DNA from: an uncultured Sphingobacteriales bacterium
Lineage (GTDB): Bacteria; Bacteroidota; Bacteroidia; Chitinophagales; Chitinophagaceae
Assembly (NCBI GenBank): GCA_937991535.1
Contig: CALKHN010000002.1
Location: 62,001 to 126,000, forward strand
Direction of reading: 5' to 3'
Length of the DNA stretch: 64,000 nucleotides
The notes beneath the pieces were generated by a model. The model was not told the DNA's origin. It made no database searches and worked only from the letters and a program-made list of their open reading frames with translations. The translations under genes and the position numbers were made by a program. Shown here piece after piece: positions 8,857-18,043 of this stretch. How positions within the stretch are numbered: position 1 is the stretch's first letter; the number at the start of each line of letters is the position of its first letter.

Positions 8857-9954
8857 ATGGAAGCAAATAATCGCCGAAGCTTTTTAAAAGCAGGTAGTTT
8901 AATTGGGGCATCGTTATTCGCCTCACCTTTATTAAATACTGCTTCAGGCAAAGAAAAAAATCAGGACAGCAGCATGCCTGAAAAACCTACACAACGGATT
9001 TTAGGTACTGGTAAACATAGCCTGAAAGTAAACTATGGCTTAGGTCTTGGTTGCATGGGCATGAGCTGGCACCGAACTTTTATTCCAGACCGGAAGCCGA
9101 TGATTGCTTTGATTCAAAAAGCTTACGACATGAATGTAAACTTTTTTGATACGGCTGAGGCTTACGGCCCATGGAGAAACGAAGAACTGGTGGGAGAAGC
9201 TATTCAGCCCTTTCGTAAGAAAATTATTCTTTGCAGCAAGTTTGGTTTTAATATCCAGAATGGAAAACTGTCTGGCTTTAACAGCAAACCAGCTAATATA
9301 AAAGAAGTAGTGGAGCAATCGTTGAAGCGATTAAAAACTGATTATGTTGATTTGTTGTACCAACACCGTATTGATCCTGCTGTTCCAATTGAAGATGTAG
9401 CAGGTACTGTAAAAGATTTAATTAAAGAAGGCAAAGTATTAAACTTTGGATTAAGTGAGGCCGACCCGGCTAACATACGCAAAGCTCATGCGGCACAGCC
9501 GTTGACTGCATTGCAAACAGAGTACTCATTAATATCAAGAGACCCCGAAGGAGAAATTTTAAATACCTGTGAGGAATTGGGTATAGGCTTTGTGCCCTAC
9601 AGCCCAATTGCCAGAGCATTGCTAACCGGCTATATAAACCCACTTACAAAGTATGATGCTGATAACGACAACCGGGATAGCCTTCCCCGTTATACACCCG
9701 AAGTTGTTAAAGCCAACTGGCCTTTGATAGAAGCGATTGCAGATTTTGGAAATCAACGGGGATTAACAGCATCGCAGGTTTCATTAGCATGGTTGTTGGC
9801 ACAAAAACCATGGATCGTGCCAATACCCGGCACTACGAAACAAGCACATTTGCAGGAAAATCTTTGGTCGGCAAATTATGAGTTTACCGGTGATGAATTA
9901 AAAGCGTTTACAGAAAAAATTGCCGGTATAAAAATTACAGGTGCCAGGAATTAA
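8857..9954 (+). CDS. Tat-exported aldo/keto reductase
   Basis: A 365-residue aldo/keto reductase with an N-terminal twin-arginine motif (NRRSFLKAG, Arg6-Arg7) and a hydrophobic segment that ends near residue 30. There is no lipobox Cys, so it is probably a soluble periplasmic protein. The tetrad is Asp98, Tyr103, Lys128 and His170. It belongs to the same subfamily as the products at 4575 and 6474. It starts 12 bp after the flavodoxin gene, which supports joint expression. Confidence 0.9.
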   Translation: MEANNRRSFLKAGSLIGASLFASPLLNTASGKEKNQDSSMPEKPTQRILGTGKHSLKVNYGLGLGCMGMSWHRTFIPDRKPMIALIQKAYDMNVNFFDTAEAYGPWRNEELVGEAIQPFRKKIILCSKFGFNIQNGKLSGFNSKPANIKEVVEQSLKRLKTDYVDLLYQHRIDPAVPIEDVAGTVKDLIKEGKVLNFGLSEADPANIRKAHAAQPLTALQTEYSLISRDPEGEILNTCEELGIGFVPYSPIARALLTGYINPLTKYDADNDNRDSLPRYTPEVVKANWPLIEAIADFGNQRGLTASQVSLAWLLAQKPWIVPIPGTTKQAHLQENLWSANYEFTGDELKAFTEKIAGIKITGARN

Positions 9955-9980
9955 TAATAACTGAGGTAGTTAGCCACTTG

Positions 9981-10562
9981 ATGAATATGAAAAAGATATT
10001 GATAATAGGAGCAGGCGGAAGTCTTGCACAAAATGTAATTGAAGCAGCAAAACAATTACCAGATACAGCACTTACATTGTTTGTCAGAAACAAGAACAGA
10101 CTTTCCAAAAGCATCTCCGAAGGTTGCAAAATTGTGGAAGGTGATGTTATGATTTTCGCAGATATCAAAAATGCAGTAACCGGTCAGGATATCGTCTACA
10201 TAAATCTTGCCGGTAACCTGGAAGCCATGTCAACAAACATTGTAAAAGCCATGCAGGAAGCCAGCGTAAAAAGAGTGATTGCCATTAGCTCTATTGGTAT
10301 TTATGTTATTCCTTTAAAATCAGTTTTAATTCCATACAGGAAACTTGCAGATGTAATAGAAGCATCGGCGTTAGATTATACTATTTTACGTCCGGATTGG
10401 TTTTCCAACGGAAATGAAATTGACTATATAATTACACAAAAAGGTGAACCTGAAGCCGGCTCCGCAATATCAAGAAAAAGCATTGCTGCTTTTGTTGCAA
10501 CAATTATCAAAAATCCTGATTTGCATAAAAACGAAAATGTAGGTATTAGTAAACCAGATTAA
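9981..10562 (+). CDS. NAD(P)-binding (NmrA-like / atypical SDR) protein
   Basis: A short protein of about 193 residues with an N-terminal Rossmann motif (IIGAGGSLAQNV), then VRNKNRL, VIAISSIGIY and DYTILRPDWF. These are typical of NmrA-like or atypical short-chain dehydrogenases that act as NAD(P)H sensors or epimerase-like enzymes. The classical YxxxK pair is not evident, although YRKLADVIE gives Tyr-Arg-Lys at a similar place. ATG codons at 9981 and 9987 are both plausible starts; an in-frame TTG at 9978 seems less likely. It lies 26 bp downstream of the Tat reductase and closes the intact part of the cluster. Confidence 0.82.
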   Translation: MNMKKILIIGAGGSLAQNVIEAAKQLPDTALTLFVRNKNRLSKSISEGCKIVEGDVMIFADIKNAVTGQDIVYINLAGNLEAMSTNIVKAMQEASVKRVIAISSIGIYVIPLKSVLIPYRKLADVIEASALDYTILRPDWFSNGNEIDYIITQKGEPEAGSAISRKSIAAFVATIIKNPDLHKNENVGISKPD

Positions 10563-10570
10563 AAAAAGAA

Positions 10571-10792
10571 ATGAATATAAAACAAGTAAAAGCATACGGT
10601 ACAACAATAGCTACGGAGCCATTACAAGAAATGACTATCAATCGTAGAGCTGTACAAGCCCACGATGTAGAATTTAAAATCTTATATTGTGGTATTTGCC
10701 ATTCCGATTTGCACCAAATTAGAAATGATTTTGGCGGTACTATATGGCCGATTGTTCCCGGACACGAAATTGTCGGTAGAGTTGGAATTTAA
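10571..10792 (+). pseudogene. Truncated zinc alcohol dehydrogenase (N-terminus only)
   Basis: A 73-codon frame that matches only the first 70 residues of a YahK-type alcohol dehydrogenase, including GICHSDLH and PGHEIVGRV, and then stops three codons later. The structural-zinc cluster, the nucleotide-binding fold and about 280 residues are missing. It is a paralogue of the intact gene at 142, sharing CHSDLH..RN and VPGHEIVGR. No continuation was recognised in any frame downstream, so the loss looks like a deletion and not a frameshift. A stable protein is not expected. Confidence 0.85.
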
Positions 10793-10889
10793 ACAATCAT
10801 TTCCTTGTTGTCAACACCCATAAACGATGTAAGCATCGCAGCGGAAGCTAAATAGAGAAACGAATGCGGGGGATCAAAAAACTAAAATG

Positions 10890-11276
10890 TTAACGCTGTA
10901 TTTCGTTCACCTTTTTAATTGTTTCAATCCATGTTTCGGGTTTGTTGCTTTTCAATAAAAAACCATCCGCGCCAAGCATTAGTATGTTCTCCCTTTTTTC
11001 TATATGATTAAACACCGTCATTGCCAGAATTTTTATTGTAGGGTATTTTTCTTTCAGTATAGAAGCTGTTTGATAGCCGTCCATGACCGGCATATCAATA
11101 TCCAGCAGGCATACATCTGGCAGCTTGTCCATAACTGCCAACTGATTTAATAAATCTTTCCCATGATGGGCTTCCATGATTACGGGATACCCCTTTCTTC
11201 TTAAAAAGCTACATACTGCTTCTCGAAATAAAGCATGATCGTCCACAATGGCTATGGTAGGGCTATTAAGTTGCAT
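10890..11276 (-). CDS. Receiver-only response regulator
   Basis: A 128-residue protein that is a single CheY-like receiver: acidic pocket VDDH (Asp12-Asp13), phospho-acceptor Asp59 in LLDIDMPVMDG, Thr in LAMTVF and Lys near 109 (LLKSNK). The start TIAIVDDHALFREAV and the spacing resemble NarL/FixJ-type regulators, but the usual C-terminal LuxR helix-turn-helix is missing and the frame stops at IQR. It may be a genuine single-domain regulator or a truncated NarL protein. No histidine kinase gene is near it. Confidence 0.88.
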   Translation of the reverse strand: MQLNSPTIAIVDDHALFREAVCSFLRRKGYPVIMEAHHGKDLLNQLAVMDKLPDVCLLDIDMPVMDGYQTASILKEKYPTIKILAMTVFNHIEKRENILMLGADGFLLKSNKPETWIETIKKVNEIQR

Positions 11277-11644
11277 TGCTAAGGGTTGCTAAAAGCTGGT
11301 AAGCAATCGTGGTGTAAGGGTTTACATATCGTACAAATCAGCTTAAAAAAGAACTTTACAGGTGATAATAATAAAACACTGTTCATTGTTTCTTTTTAGC
11401 TGAGATTGCCTCCTTCAAGTTTCTTATTGCTGTATGTATTATAATTCTGCCCATGAAAAAAGCGATACTTGTAATTTGCTTTATCAGGTGAAACAAAAAA
11501 AATTTCCAACGGGGTTTGGGAATAGCAGTGGTTATAGTTAGTGAGAATAGATGTTGTATTTGCATACGATTAAGGTGCTATGAAAATAAAGATTCCCTTC
11601 AACCTAACCAATAAACAGGCAACATTAATTTCAGCGCTCAACGC

Positions 11645-11674
11645 TGTATGCACATAGTTTTCGCTATCTGCACA
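11645..11674 (+). repeat. Duplicated 30-bp motif, copy 1
   Basis: TGTATGCACATAG followed after 8 bases by ATCTGCACA. The same arrangement recurs 96 bp downstream. Two ordered half-motifs preserved in an otherwise non-coding stretch suggest protein-binding sites. No regulator is identified. Confidence 0.5.
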
Positions 11675-11740
11675 TTACTAAAAAAATGAAATAACTGGTT
11701 ATAAGCGTTTTGTATTTTTTTGTCTTGCAAAAAAATGTTG

Positions 11741-11770
11741 TGTATGCACATAGAAATGTTGCATCTGCAC
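11741..11770 (+). repeat. Duplicated 30-bp motif, copy 2
   Basis: TGTATGCACATAG followed after 9 bases by ATCTGCAC. It matches copy 1 in both half-motifs with a 1-bp change in spacing, and a partial third half-motif (CGTATGCAAC) follows a few bases later. The bases between the half-motifs differ from copy 1. Confidence 0.5.
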
Positions 11771-12098
11771 GAAAATCGTATGCAACTTTAGTGTATTAAA
11801 TGAGCGCAGGATAAAGTAAGGTTAAAAACACCAAATGTTCTTTAAGGCATGGCACTGCTAAGGTTAACACCACACTCGTTTTAGCGGTGCCTGCCTTTTG
11901 GTTTACCAGTAAACCCATAACCATGAGAAAGCTACTATTTTCAATAATTGTATATGGTAGGCCAGCAATATCCTTCTTTGGCAATGCGCATCCGCCATAG
12001 CTGTTATGTCACCTTCTCTTAAAGAATTTATATGAAGTCTTTATAAGTAAAGAAAGAGTATAGAACTAATAAATTTCCTGAAATAAAACCTTTATAAA

Positions 12099-12497
12099 AT
12101 GAAAAAATATATTTTGGGCACTCTCGCCCTTGCCATCGCATTAGGCACTATGGCTTTTATTGATCATGGTAAGCCGAAACCAAAAGAAAATGAAAAAGTG
12201 CAAACACAATATGTTTGGTTTGAGGTGCAACCAGGTAAGGCAATCAGTTGCGCGTCAGGGACTGTAAATATTTCGGATCTGGTACCTCGTCCCAAATCAA
12301 GTGAAAATCCACTTACAGATATGCCACCCCGCACACAGCAACAACAAGAATCAGCTACAGGATGTGCGATAGGACTTCCTTTTCTATGTGCGGTTGGATA
12401 CTTAGCTAATGCTTCCAATTTTACTCCTTCGGGGAATAACTGGATACCTACAACTTCGGCAACTATACAGGTCCGGATATGCCGTACAAATCCATAG
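12099..12497 (+). CDS. Small exported protein (DUF6520-like)
   Basis: A 132-residue protein with a clear signal peptide (MKKYILGTLALAIALGTMAF) and a mature part containing four Cys (ISCASG, TGCAIG, FLCAVG, RICRTNP), possibly two disulphides. The layout resembles the DUF6520 family, short Bacteroidota proteins of unknown role, but the match is by pattern only. A strong terminator follows directly, so it is the last or only gene of its transcript. The sequence gives no function. Confidence 0.65.
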   Translation: MKKYILGTLALAIALGTMAFIDHGKPKPKENEKVQTQYVWFEVQPGKAISCASGTVNISDLVPRPKSSENPLTDMPPRTQQQQESATGCAIGLPFLCAVGYLANASNFTPSGNNWIPTTSATIQVRICRTNP

Positions 12498-12524
12498 TAT
12501 AGTTTACCATTAATGGAAATGTAT

Positions 12525-12560
12525 AAAAAGGGGTAGTTTGAAAATTATCCCTTTTTATTT
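12525..12560 (+). terminator. Rho-independent terminator
   Basis: AAAAAGGGGTA and TATCCCTTTTT form an 11-bp stem (one G-T pair) around a 10-base loop, with the A/T-rich ends giving a T run on either strand. It lies 28 bp after the stop codon at 12497 and 32 bp before the 3' end of the convergent metalloprotease gene, so it could serve both directions. Confidence 0.75.
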
Positions 12561-12591
12561 GTTATTAATATTAAGGAATTTTAATTCAGGC

Positions 12592-15135
12592 TTATTCCTT
12601 ACTGGTATAAACTCTTTCAATCCGGTTTAATACATCCTGCAAATGCTGCCTGCTCTTCAAATCATTCCTTTGTGGTATTGCCTTTTTAATTTCCGATTTG
12701 AGTTGAATAACCTGAGCTTTGGCAATACTTGCCATGTCAGAGATAGTTTGATCACTTTGCGTTTCTATAACTGAAAATTCACTTGTCATACTCGAAATTC
12801 TTTGAGTATTAACCGGTGTAAGTCCCGACAGTAAAAGTAAGTTTGACAGATATGTTTTTTGTAAATTTCTCCTGAATATATCCACCGGTTTATGTTGATA
12901 TAATTCGCTCCAGATTACTTTCTTAAGATCACTGAAATAGTCATTTATATCATAAGAATCTTTTGGATTTAGTATTCTATATTGAATTAAAATATTCAAC
13001 TTTTCCTTTCCCATCAACTGATCTAAAGTCTGTTTTTGGATTTGGCCTATAACATTTACAATATTGACTCTTACCTTACCAACGCTGGCACCTTCAATCA
13101 ACCAAAAAGGTGTGGTAAATAATTGCTTGTCAAGAAAAGTCAGTGCTCTTTTTTGTGTTTTTTTAGGCACTAATTCAAATATATCCCCTGGCTGATCAGT
13201 AGTTTTTGGCGTAATATATAGACCTCCAATGTTTACCGATACGTGATTTATATATATAGAGTACTGTCTTATCAAAAGCTCCAAGGATTTTTCAAGGCTT
13301 GAATAATCTTCGTTGGGTTCTGTTACCCACTCCTTTAAATGGGGCAAAATAAATTGTAAGTTTTTAATGCCGTAATGGCCTGCTTTCATGGCGTCATCAC
13401 CCACTGCTTCGCTTTGTGACCTTGGATCCAAAGCCTTAAGCCCTTCATATCCGAAAAATAATCTTTTATTTTGGAGCTTATTGATTACCCAATGGTTTAA
13501 TCTTTTCTTTTCCGCCCCGGGTGTTTCGTTTTCTGGAAAAATTCTGTAACCAAATTCAATTGCCCATTTATCATAGTCACCAATTCTGGGAAATATTCCG
13601 GAATCTCCAATGCTGTCCTCCGGCTGAGCTACATAATTAAAGCGTGCATAATCCATAATAGATGGGGTATGTCCGTTTTTTTCTACCCATTTTTTGTTGC
13701 GAAGACTATCTACGGGAACAGTTGAACTGGAGCCAAAATTATGCAGTAATCCCAGGGTATGGCCTACTTCATGAGATGCGACGAAGCGGATCAACTGTCC
13801 CATTAATGAATCGCTAAACGTATTAGTTCTTGCTCTTTTGTCACTGGGTGAAGCCTGAATTATATACCAGTCTTTGAGCAGCGACATTACATTGTGATAC
13901 CAGTTGATATGGCTTTCAAGAATTTCTCCCGAACGGGGATCGGCTATGCTGGGACCACTGGCATTGGCTAATGTAGAGGGTTTGTATACAATAGCTGAAT
14001 GTCGCGCATCTTCAAGACTCCAGGTACTGTCTTCCTTCAGGGTAGGAGCCCTTTTACCCTGAATAGCATTTTTAAAACCTGCATTCTCAAAAGCTACCTG
14101 CCAGTCATTTACTCCCTGTATTAAAGAAGCGACCCATTTTTTTGGTGTTGCAGGATCAATGTAAAAGACAATAGGTTTTTCTGGTACTACAAGTTCACCC
14201 TTATTATATTTTTCCATATCCTCTTTTCGTGGGTGAAGGTTCCATCTTTTGATCAGGAAAATATCTTTAACACCTTGTGGATCCAGGTCAAAATCTTTAT
14301 AACCTATGGTGAAATAACCTACTCTATCGTCATTATACCTGGGCTTCATGGGCTTCTCTGGCAACAGCACGATAGAAACGTTAACTTCGATAGTTATGGA
14401 GTTGCTGCCCCCATCTGGGAAAAACATAGCCATTATTCCGGACGCAGCAACTTTTTCATAAGTTTTTATCGCTCTTATTTCGGTGTTAATGGGATAGCTG
14501 GATATTTTGGAGATGTAAGATCTGTCTGCCTGTAATGCTCCTAATTTTAATGTTGCCTTCATTTGAGGAGAAAAAAATAGCATGGGATTATCGCCATTAA
14601 AATAATCAGTGACATCAATAATATATCCATCACCACTTTTTGAGTAAGCCTCAATAGGGAAGGATGCAACAATAGGAAGCAGATTGGCGTTCATTACAGA
14701 ATGATACATTTCTTTGGTACTATCTTTAGATCGTTCAGTAAAGGAACATTGCCGGATATAAATTCTGTTTTTAACGCCTTGCTCAAGTCTTATAACTGCA
14801 TTATTGATTTCATCCCCCGCAAAACCGATCATGTTGCCAGCCCCTCTCGTATCAGCACCACCTTTTGAAATACGGCTTACCATTAATATATCTTTTCCCA
14901 ATATATATGGCTTTATCTCAAGAAAAAACCTGTCTTTCTGGTTATAAACGGTAAATAGTCCTGAATCAACTTTAGCTTCAGGGAGAATGAACTGTGCAAA
15001 GGTTTTAGGAGTATCAATCGCCTTCTTTGTCGTATCATTTACTTTGGGAAGGGGCGCTTTTATTTGCGAAAATGAATATGTGTTTAATAGCAGGATTGCA
15101 AAAGCCATCATTATACCGCATCTGTTATATAACAT
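12592..15135 (-). CDS. DUF5117-type zinc-dependent metalloprotease
   Basis: An 847-residue secreted protein with a signal peptide (TYSFSQ). The zinc site HEVGHTLGLLHNF lies near residue 455, giving the HExxHxxGxxH pattern of metzincin-like proteases, followed by the SIMDYARFNY Met-turn. Length and motifs fit the Bacteroidota DUF5117/DUF5118/DUF4953 metalloproteases. It is the last gene of the SusC/SusD operon, 43 bp after the thioredoxin-like gene, which suggests it works outside the cell or in the periplasm on proteins or peptides taken up by the locus. Confidence 0.93.
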   Translation of the reverse strand: MLYNRCGIMMAFAILLLNTYSFSQIKAPLPKVNDTTKKAIDTPKTFAQFILPEAKVDSGLFTVYNQKDRFFLEIKPYILGKDILMVSRISKGGADTRGAGNMIGFAGDEINNAVIRLEQGVKNRIYIRQCSFTERSKDSTKEMYHSVMNANLLPIVASFPIEAYSKSGDGYIIDVTDYFNGDNPMLFFSPQMKATLKLGALQADRSYISKISSYPINTEIRAIKTYEKVAASGIMAMFFPDGGSNSITIEVNVSIVLLPEKPMKPRYNDDRVGYFTIGYKDFDLDPQGVKDIFLIKRWNLHPRKEDMEKYNKGELVVPEKPIVFYIDPATPKKWVASLIQGVNDWQVAFENAGFKNAIQGKRAPTLKEDSTWSLEDARHSAIVYKPSTLANASGPSIADPRSGEILESHINWYHNVMSLLKDWYIIQASPSDKRARTNTFSDSLMGQLIRFVASHEVGHTLGLLHNFGSSSTVPVDSLRNKKWVEKNGHTPSIMDYARFNYVAQPEDSIGDSGIFPRIGDYDKWAIEFGYRIFPENETPGAEKKRLNHWVINKLQNKRLFFGYEGLKALDPRSQSEAVGDDAMKAGHYGIKNLQFILPHLKEWVTEPNEDYSSLEKSLELLIRQYSIYINHVSVNIGGLYITPKTTDQPGDIFELVPKKTQKRALTFLDKQLFTTPFWLIEGASVGKVRVNIVNVIGQIQKQTLDQLMGKEKLNILIQYRILNPKDSYDINDYFSDLKKVIWSELYQHKPVDIFRRNLQKTYLSNLLLLSGLTPVNTQRISSMTSEFSVIETQSDQTISDMASIAKAQVIQLKSEIKKAIPQRNDLKSRQHLQDVLNRIERVYTSKE

Positions 15136-15178
15136 TCGAAAAATTTATTGTAAGTGATAAGTCAGTTTACTGATACAT

Positions 15179-16525
15179 TCAATTTGCGGATTTTATAACC
15201 AGGAACTCCTGTTCCCTTTCAACCTCTTTTAATTCGAGGTCATAGTTCTTCAATAATTGTATATAGGTATTAAGATCAGCATTTTGAAGTATAGTTATAT
15301 CTACTTTTCCCTGATAACCTGTTTCGTCTACTGCCAGTAAAGATGTGTTAATGTATATATTTAATAGCCGAAGCAATTCCTGCATTTTATACCCTTTCAT
15401 ACTAATCTTTTTGTAATCAATTTCCCATACGGGAAGCTCGCCTTCCTTCAAAGTAGTTTTTAACTTATCCTTTAAAGAAGTACGAACCAATGCCAGACAT
15501 TTAACTTTCCTTTTTTCGACACCGCTTTTAATACGAAAGAATCTGTCAAAGTCACCAATCATGTATTTGTATAAATCAATGTCTGAAAATTGTTGAGGTG
15601 GCAGGTTTAATTCATAACTAAAGCGGTTATGCTCATTAAACTTATCAATTTCCCAATTAGTCATTTGTTTAAATTCAGTATAAAGATTTTTGTATTTCTG
15701 CAAAGCAGAATCTTCAACAATAACTCTTTTCTGAGCACTATTGATGTCGGGAAACAGATGAGCACCATTGTATGCTGCTAAATAGTTTTCTATCAAAAAC
15801 CTGTTAGCAAAATATACCCTGGTTTGGGTTGAATCATTTAAATATACTATAGGAGATAGCACACCTATTTCACTCTTATATCCTGAAAAGGCTGATCCAT
15901 AGACGGGATTTCCTGGAAACAACGGTAACCTGTTTAATAAAAAATTATCTGACCCTTCTATTAAACGGATGGGAGTTTTAGTAGTAAATGAAAGATTTTT
16001 GCCATTAAGTACCTGGGCAATATTTTCACTACTTACAGCAATCCCGTCTGTAATGGCAATGATTTTTCCAGTTGAATCAATCCATATTACATGTGGTAAC
16101 CCACCTGTCCAATCAAAAAGCCTGCGGAATACATCACCTTTCTTTATAACCGGCACAGGCAACTTTACTTCCATGCTGGTACCTTTCTTACTATTAACAT
16201 ATTTTGGAATCCTTCCATCCTGATAGCCATCATCGCCTACCAACAGCACCTGTATTTTGTCTCTGAATTTTTCTTGTAAGGCGTCCATTTTGGGGAAGGA
16301 CATAATACAACTGGCACACCAGGGCGACCACACATCAAGCAGTAATAACTTCCCTCTGAAATCTGAAATTTTTGATGTGGGAGTATTATAATTCAACATT
16401 TTTTCAAATACGTAATCAGGGGACTGTTCACCTACTTTTAATGGTGCCATTGCACTTGTTTGTGCGGTGAGCCATTGTACCACTAAGACAGTTAAAATGC
16501 TAAAAGTTAATCGAATAATTTTCAT
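15179..16525 (-). CDS. TlpA-like thioredoxin-domain protein of a SusCD locus
   Basis: A 448-residue exported protein (signal peptide ending near TAQ, residue 22). A TlpA/ResA-type thioredoxin domain covers about 30-170, with the redox motif WCASC (Cys70, Cys73) and the cis-Pro loop GGLPHVIWID. The remaining 270 residues are a C-terminal extension without a known motif, frequent in thioredoxin-like proteins attached to Sus loci. It may reduce disulphides in imported protein substrates or in partner proteins. Confidence 0.88.
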   Translation of the reverse strand: MKIIRLTFSILTVLVVQWLTAQTSAMAPLKVGEQSPDYVFEKMLNYNTPTSKISDFRGKLLLLDVWSPWCASCIMSFPKMDALQEKFRDKIQVLLVGDDGYQDGRIPKYVNSKKGTSMEVKLPVPVIKKGDVFRRLFDWTGGLPHVIWIDSTGKIIAITDGIAVSSENIAQVLNGKNLSFTTKTPIRLIEGSDNFLLNRLPLFPGNPVYGSAFSGYKSEIGVLSPIVYLNDSTQTRVYFANRFLIENYLAAYNGAHLFPDINSAQKRVIVEDSALQKYKNLYTEFKQMTNWEIDKFNEHNRFSYELNLPPQQFSDIDLYKYMIGDFDRFFRIKSGVEKRKVKCLALVRTSLKDKLKTTLKEGELPVWEIDYKKISMKGYKMQELLRLLNIYINTSLLAVDETGYQGKVDITILQNADLNTYIQLLKNYDLELKEVEREQEFLVIKSAN

Positions 16526-16616
16526 ACTGAATACTTAAGGTTTATGATAATGATATGCGTGAGCAGGCACTAACAGTTTCTGCTTGTACCACATTTAAAT
16601 CTGAACATCCAAAAGT

Positions 16617-18026
16617 TTATCTTGGATTCTGCTCCCAATCCGGATGAAATGCCATCACATCCGGGGGGAAAAGGAACGTGTAATGGGCACTGTTAGGTTG
16701 AAGTGTATATTTTATCCCATCTACTTCCCTGATAATTGTAATGTTTTCTCCTGTGGCATTGAGTCTTCTTAGGTCGGTCCAACGCAACCCCCGGAAGATC
16801 AGTTCCTTTCTTCTTTCTTGTAGAATAATTTGTAACGCTTCTTCCATATTGCCAGCAACCATATCAGTAAATAAGCCTGATTCGTATCTATTTCTCAGGA
16901 GCACATTTAGCGAGCTCATTGCATCCTTAATATTTCCCACCCTCGCATTACACTCTGCCTTGATCAAGTAAACTTCATCAGTTGCAAGACCACCAAACAA
17001 TATGGCTGCATTTGTTCCACCTATATAAGATCCTTTGAAATAATAACTTTCTGCCTCTCCATAAATTGATGCATCTGAAAAATACAAGCCCTTCCTTAAA
17101 TCAGCAGATTCATACGACTTATATAGGTTACTGTCAATCCTTGCCAAATAATTATATAGAAGATCACCTGTAGATATCAACGCTGAAGTAAACAGCACTT
17201 CATCATTAGTTTCTTTTAAAGTCCAGGAAGATGTATTAGGCGTGTTATTATAATCTACAAGCACATTCGTGATCTGTAAACAAGAATCTGCATATTTTAA
17301 CGCTTCCTCAAACTTACCCATTGTCAGATATGTTCTTGCTAATAATGCAAATACTGCGGGAAGTGAGGGGCGGGTTTTAAACGTCACATTCACAGGCAAC
17401 AAATACCTCGCTTCCAACAAATCAGTGATTACCTGGTCGTAAGTTTCTTTAACTGTACTCCTTGAAATTCTCTCATTAATATCGGATGCCATGCGCAAAG
17501 GAAGACCAGGAATATTTTCTGCTGTTAAAGCATTATAATGCGGCGTAAATACCTGTGCCAACTGGTAAAGCATGTGTGCCCGGTAAAACAAAGCGCTGCC
17601 CCTGGCATTATTGTAAAATCCCTGTTGATCGTTTCTTATTTCAAGTGTTTGCAATCCGTCCAGAACTATATTAGCATTATATATCGCCCGGTAAGGAAGC
17701 GCCCAATCATTAAAAAGACCTAATCCAGTGGTATATATATCATCACTCCATATATAAGTACTTATAGTTAAAGCAGGCATTATTTTCAGGAATGTTTTAG
17801 AAGCGTAGTAATTATCTGCACTTACTTCGCCTATTCCAGGAGAAATTCCAACGGGAAACCCAATGGTGCCATTCATTTGCTCCTTGTTATCCAATATTGC
17901 CTGTAAATACTCCAGTGTGTTAGGGATCCTAAGGCTTTGGTCCGGAACAGCATCAAGGTATTCACTCTTTTTGCATCCTGATGAAAATAATAAGAGCAAT
18001 ATAAAATTTATGATTAAGGTTTTCAT
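16617..18026 (-). CDS. RagB/SusD-family nutrient-uptake outer membrane lipoprotein
   Basis: A 469-residue SusD homologue with a lipobox ending at Cys18 (SSGCKKS). The helical TPR-like SusD body is visible as ANIVLDGL, YNNARGSALFYRAHMLYQL and ARTYLTMGKFEEALKYAD, and the family C-terminus ILQERRKELIFRGLRWTDLRRLN. SusD proteins cap the SusC channel and bind the substrate at the cell surface. It follows the SusC gene by 17 bp, the standard order. Confidence 0.95.
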   Translation of the reverse strand: MKTLIINFILLLLFSSGCKKSEYLDAVPDQSLRIPNTLEYLQAILDNKEQMNGTIGFPVGISPGIGEVSADNYYASKTFLKIMPALTISTYIWSDDIYTTGLGLFNDWALPYRAIYNANIVLDGLQTLEIRNDQQGFYNNARGSALFYRAHMLYQLAQVFTPHYNALTAENIPGLPLRMASDINERISRSTVKETYDQVITDLLEARYLLPVNVTFKTRPSLPAVFALLARTYLTMGKFEEALKYADSCLQITNVLVDYNNTPNTSSWTLKETNDEVLFTSALISTGDLLYNYLARIDSNLYKSYESADLRKGLYFSDASIYGEAESYYFKGSYIGGTNAAILFGGLATDEVYLIKAECNARVGNIKDAMSSLNVLLRNRYESGLFTDMVAGNMEEALQIILQERRKELIFRGLRWTDLRRLNATGENITIIREVDGIKYTLQPNSAHYTFLFPPDVMAFHPDWEQNPR

Positions 18027-18043
18027 TTGCAGTGTTTAAAAAA

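Larger units (their letters stand above)
11277..12098. other. Long intergenic region with a duplicated motif
   Basis: About 820 bp with no convincing gene. The longest frames are 60-62 codons on the minus strand with no recognisable family; one of them (11383-11565) has a hydrophobic middle and a basic tail, but nothing else supports it. The region is AT-rich and includes a repeated motif described separately. It separates the receiver gene from the small exported protein at 12099 and probably contains promoters for both. Confidence 0.6.

Noticed and set aside
11796..11984. A 62-codon minus-strand frame in the long intergenic region
   Set aside because: No signal, domain or tight spacing supports it; composition is not clearly coding.
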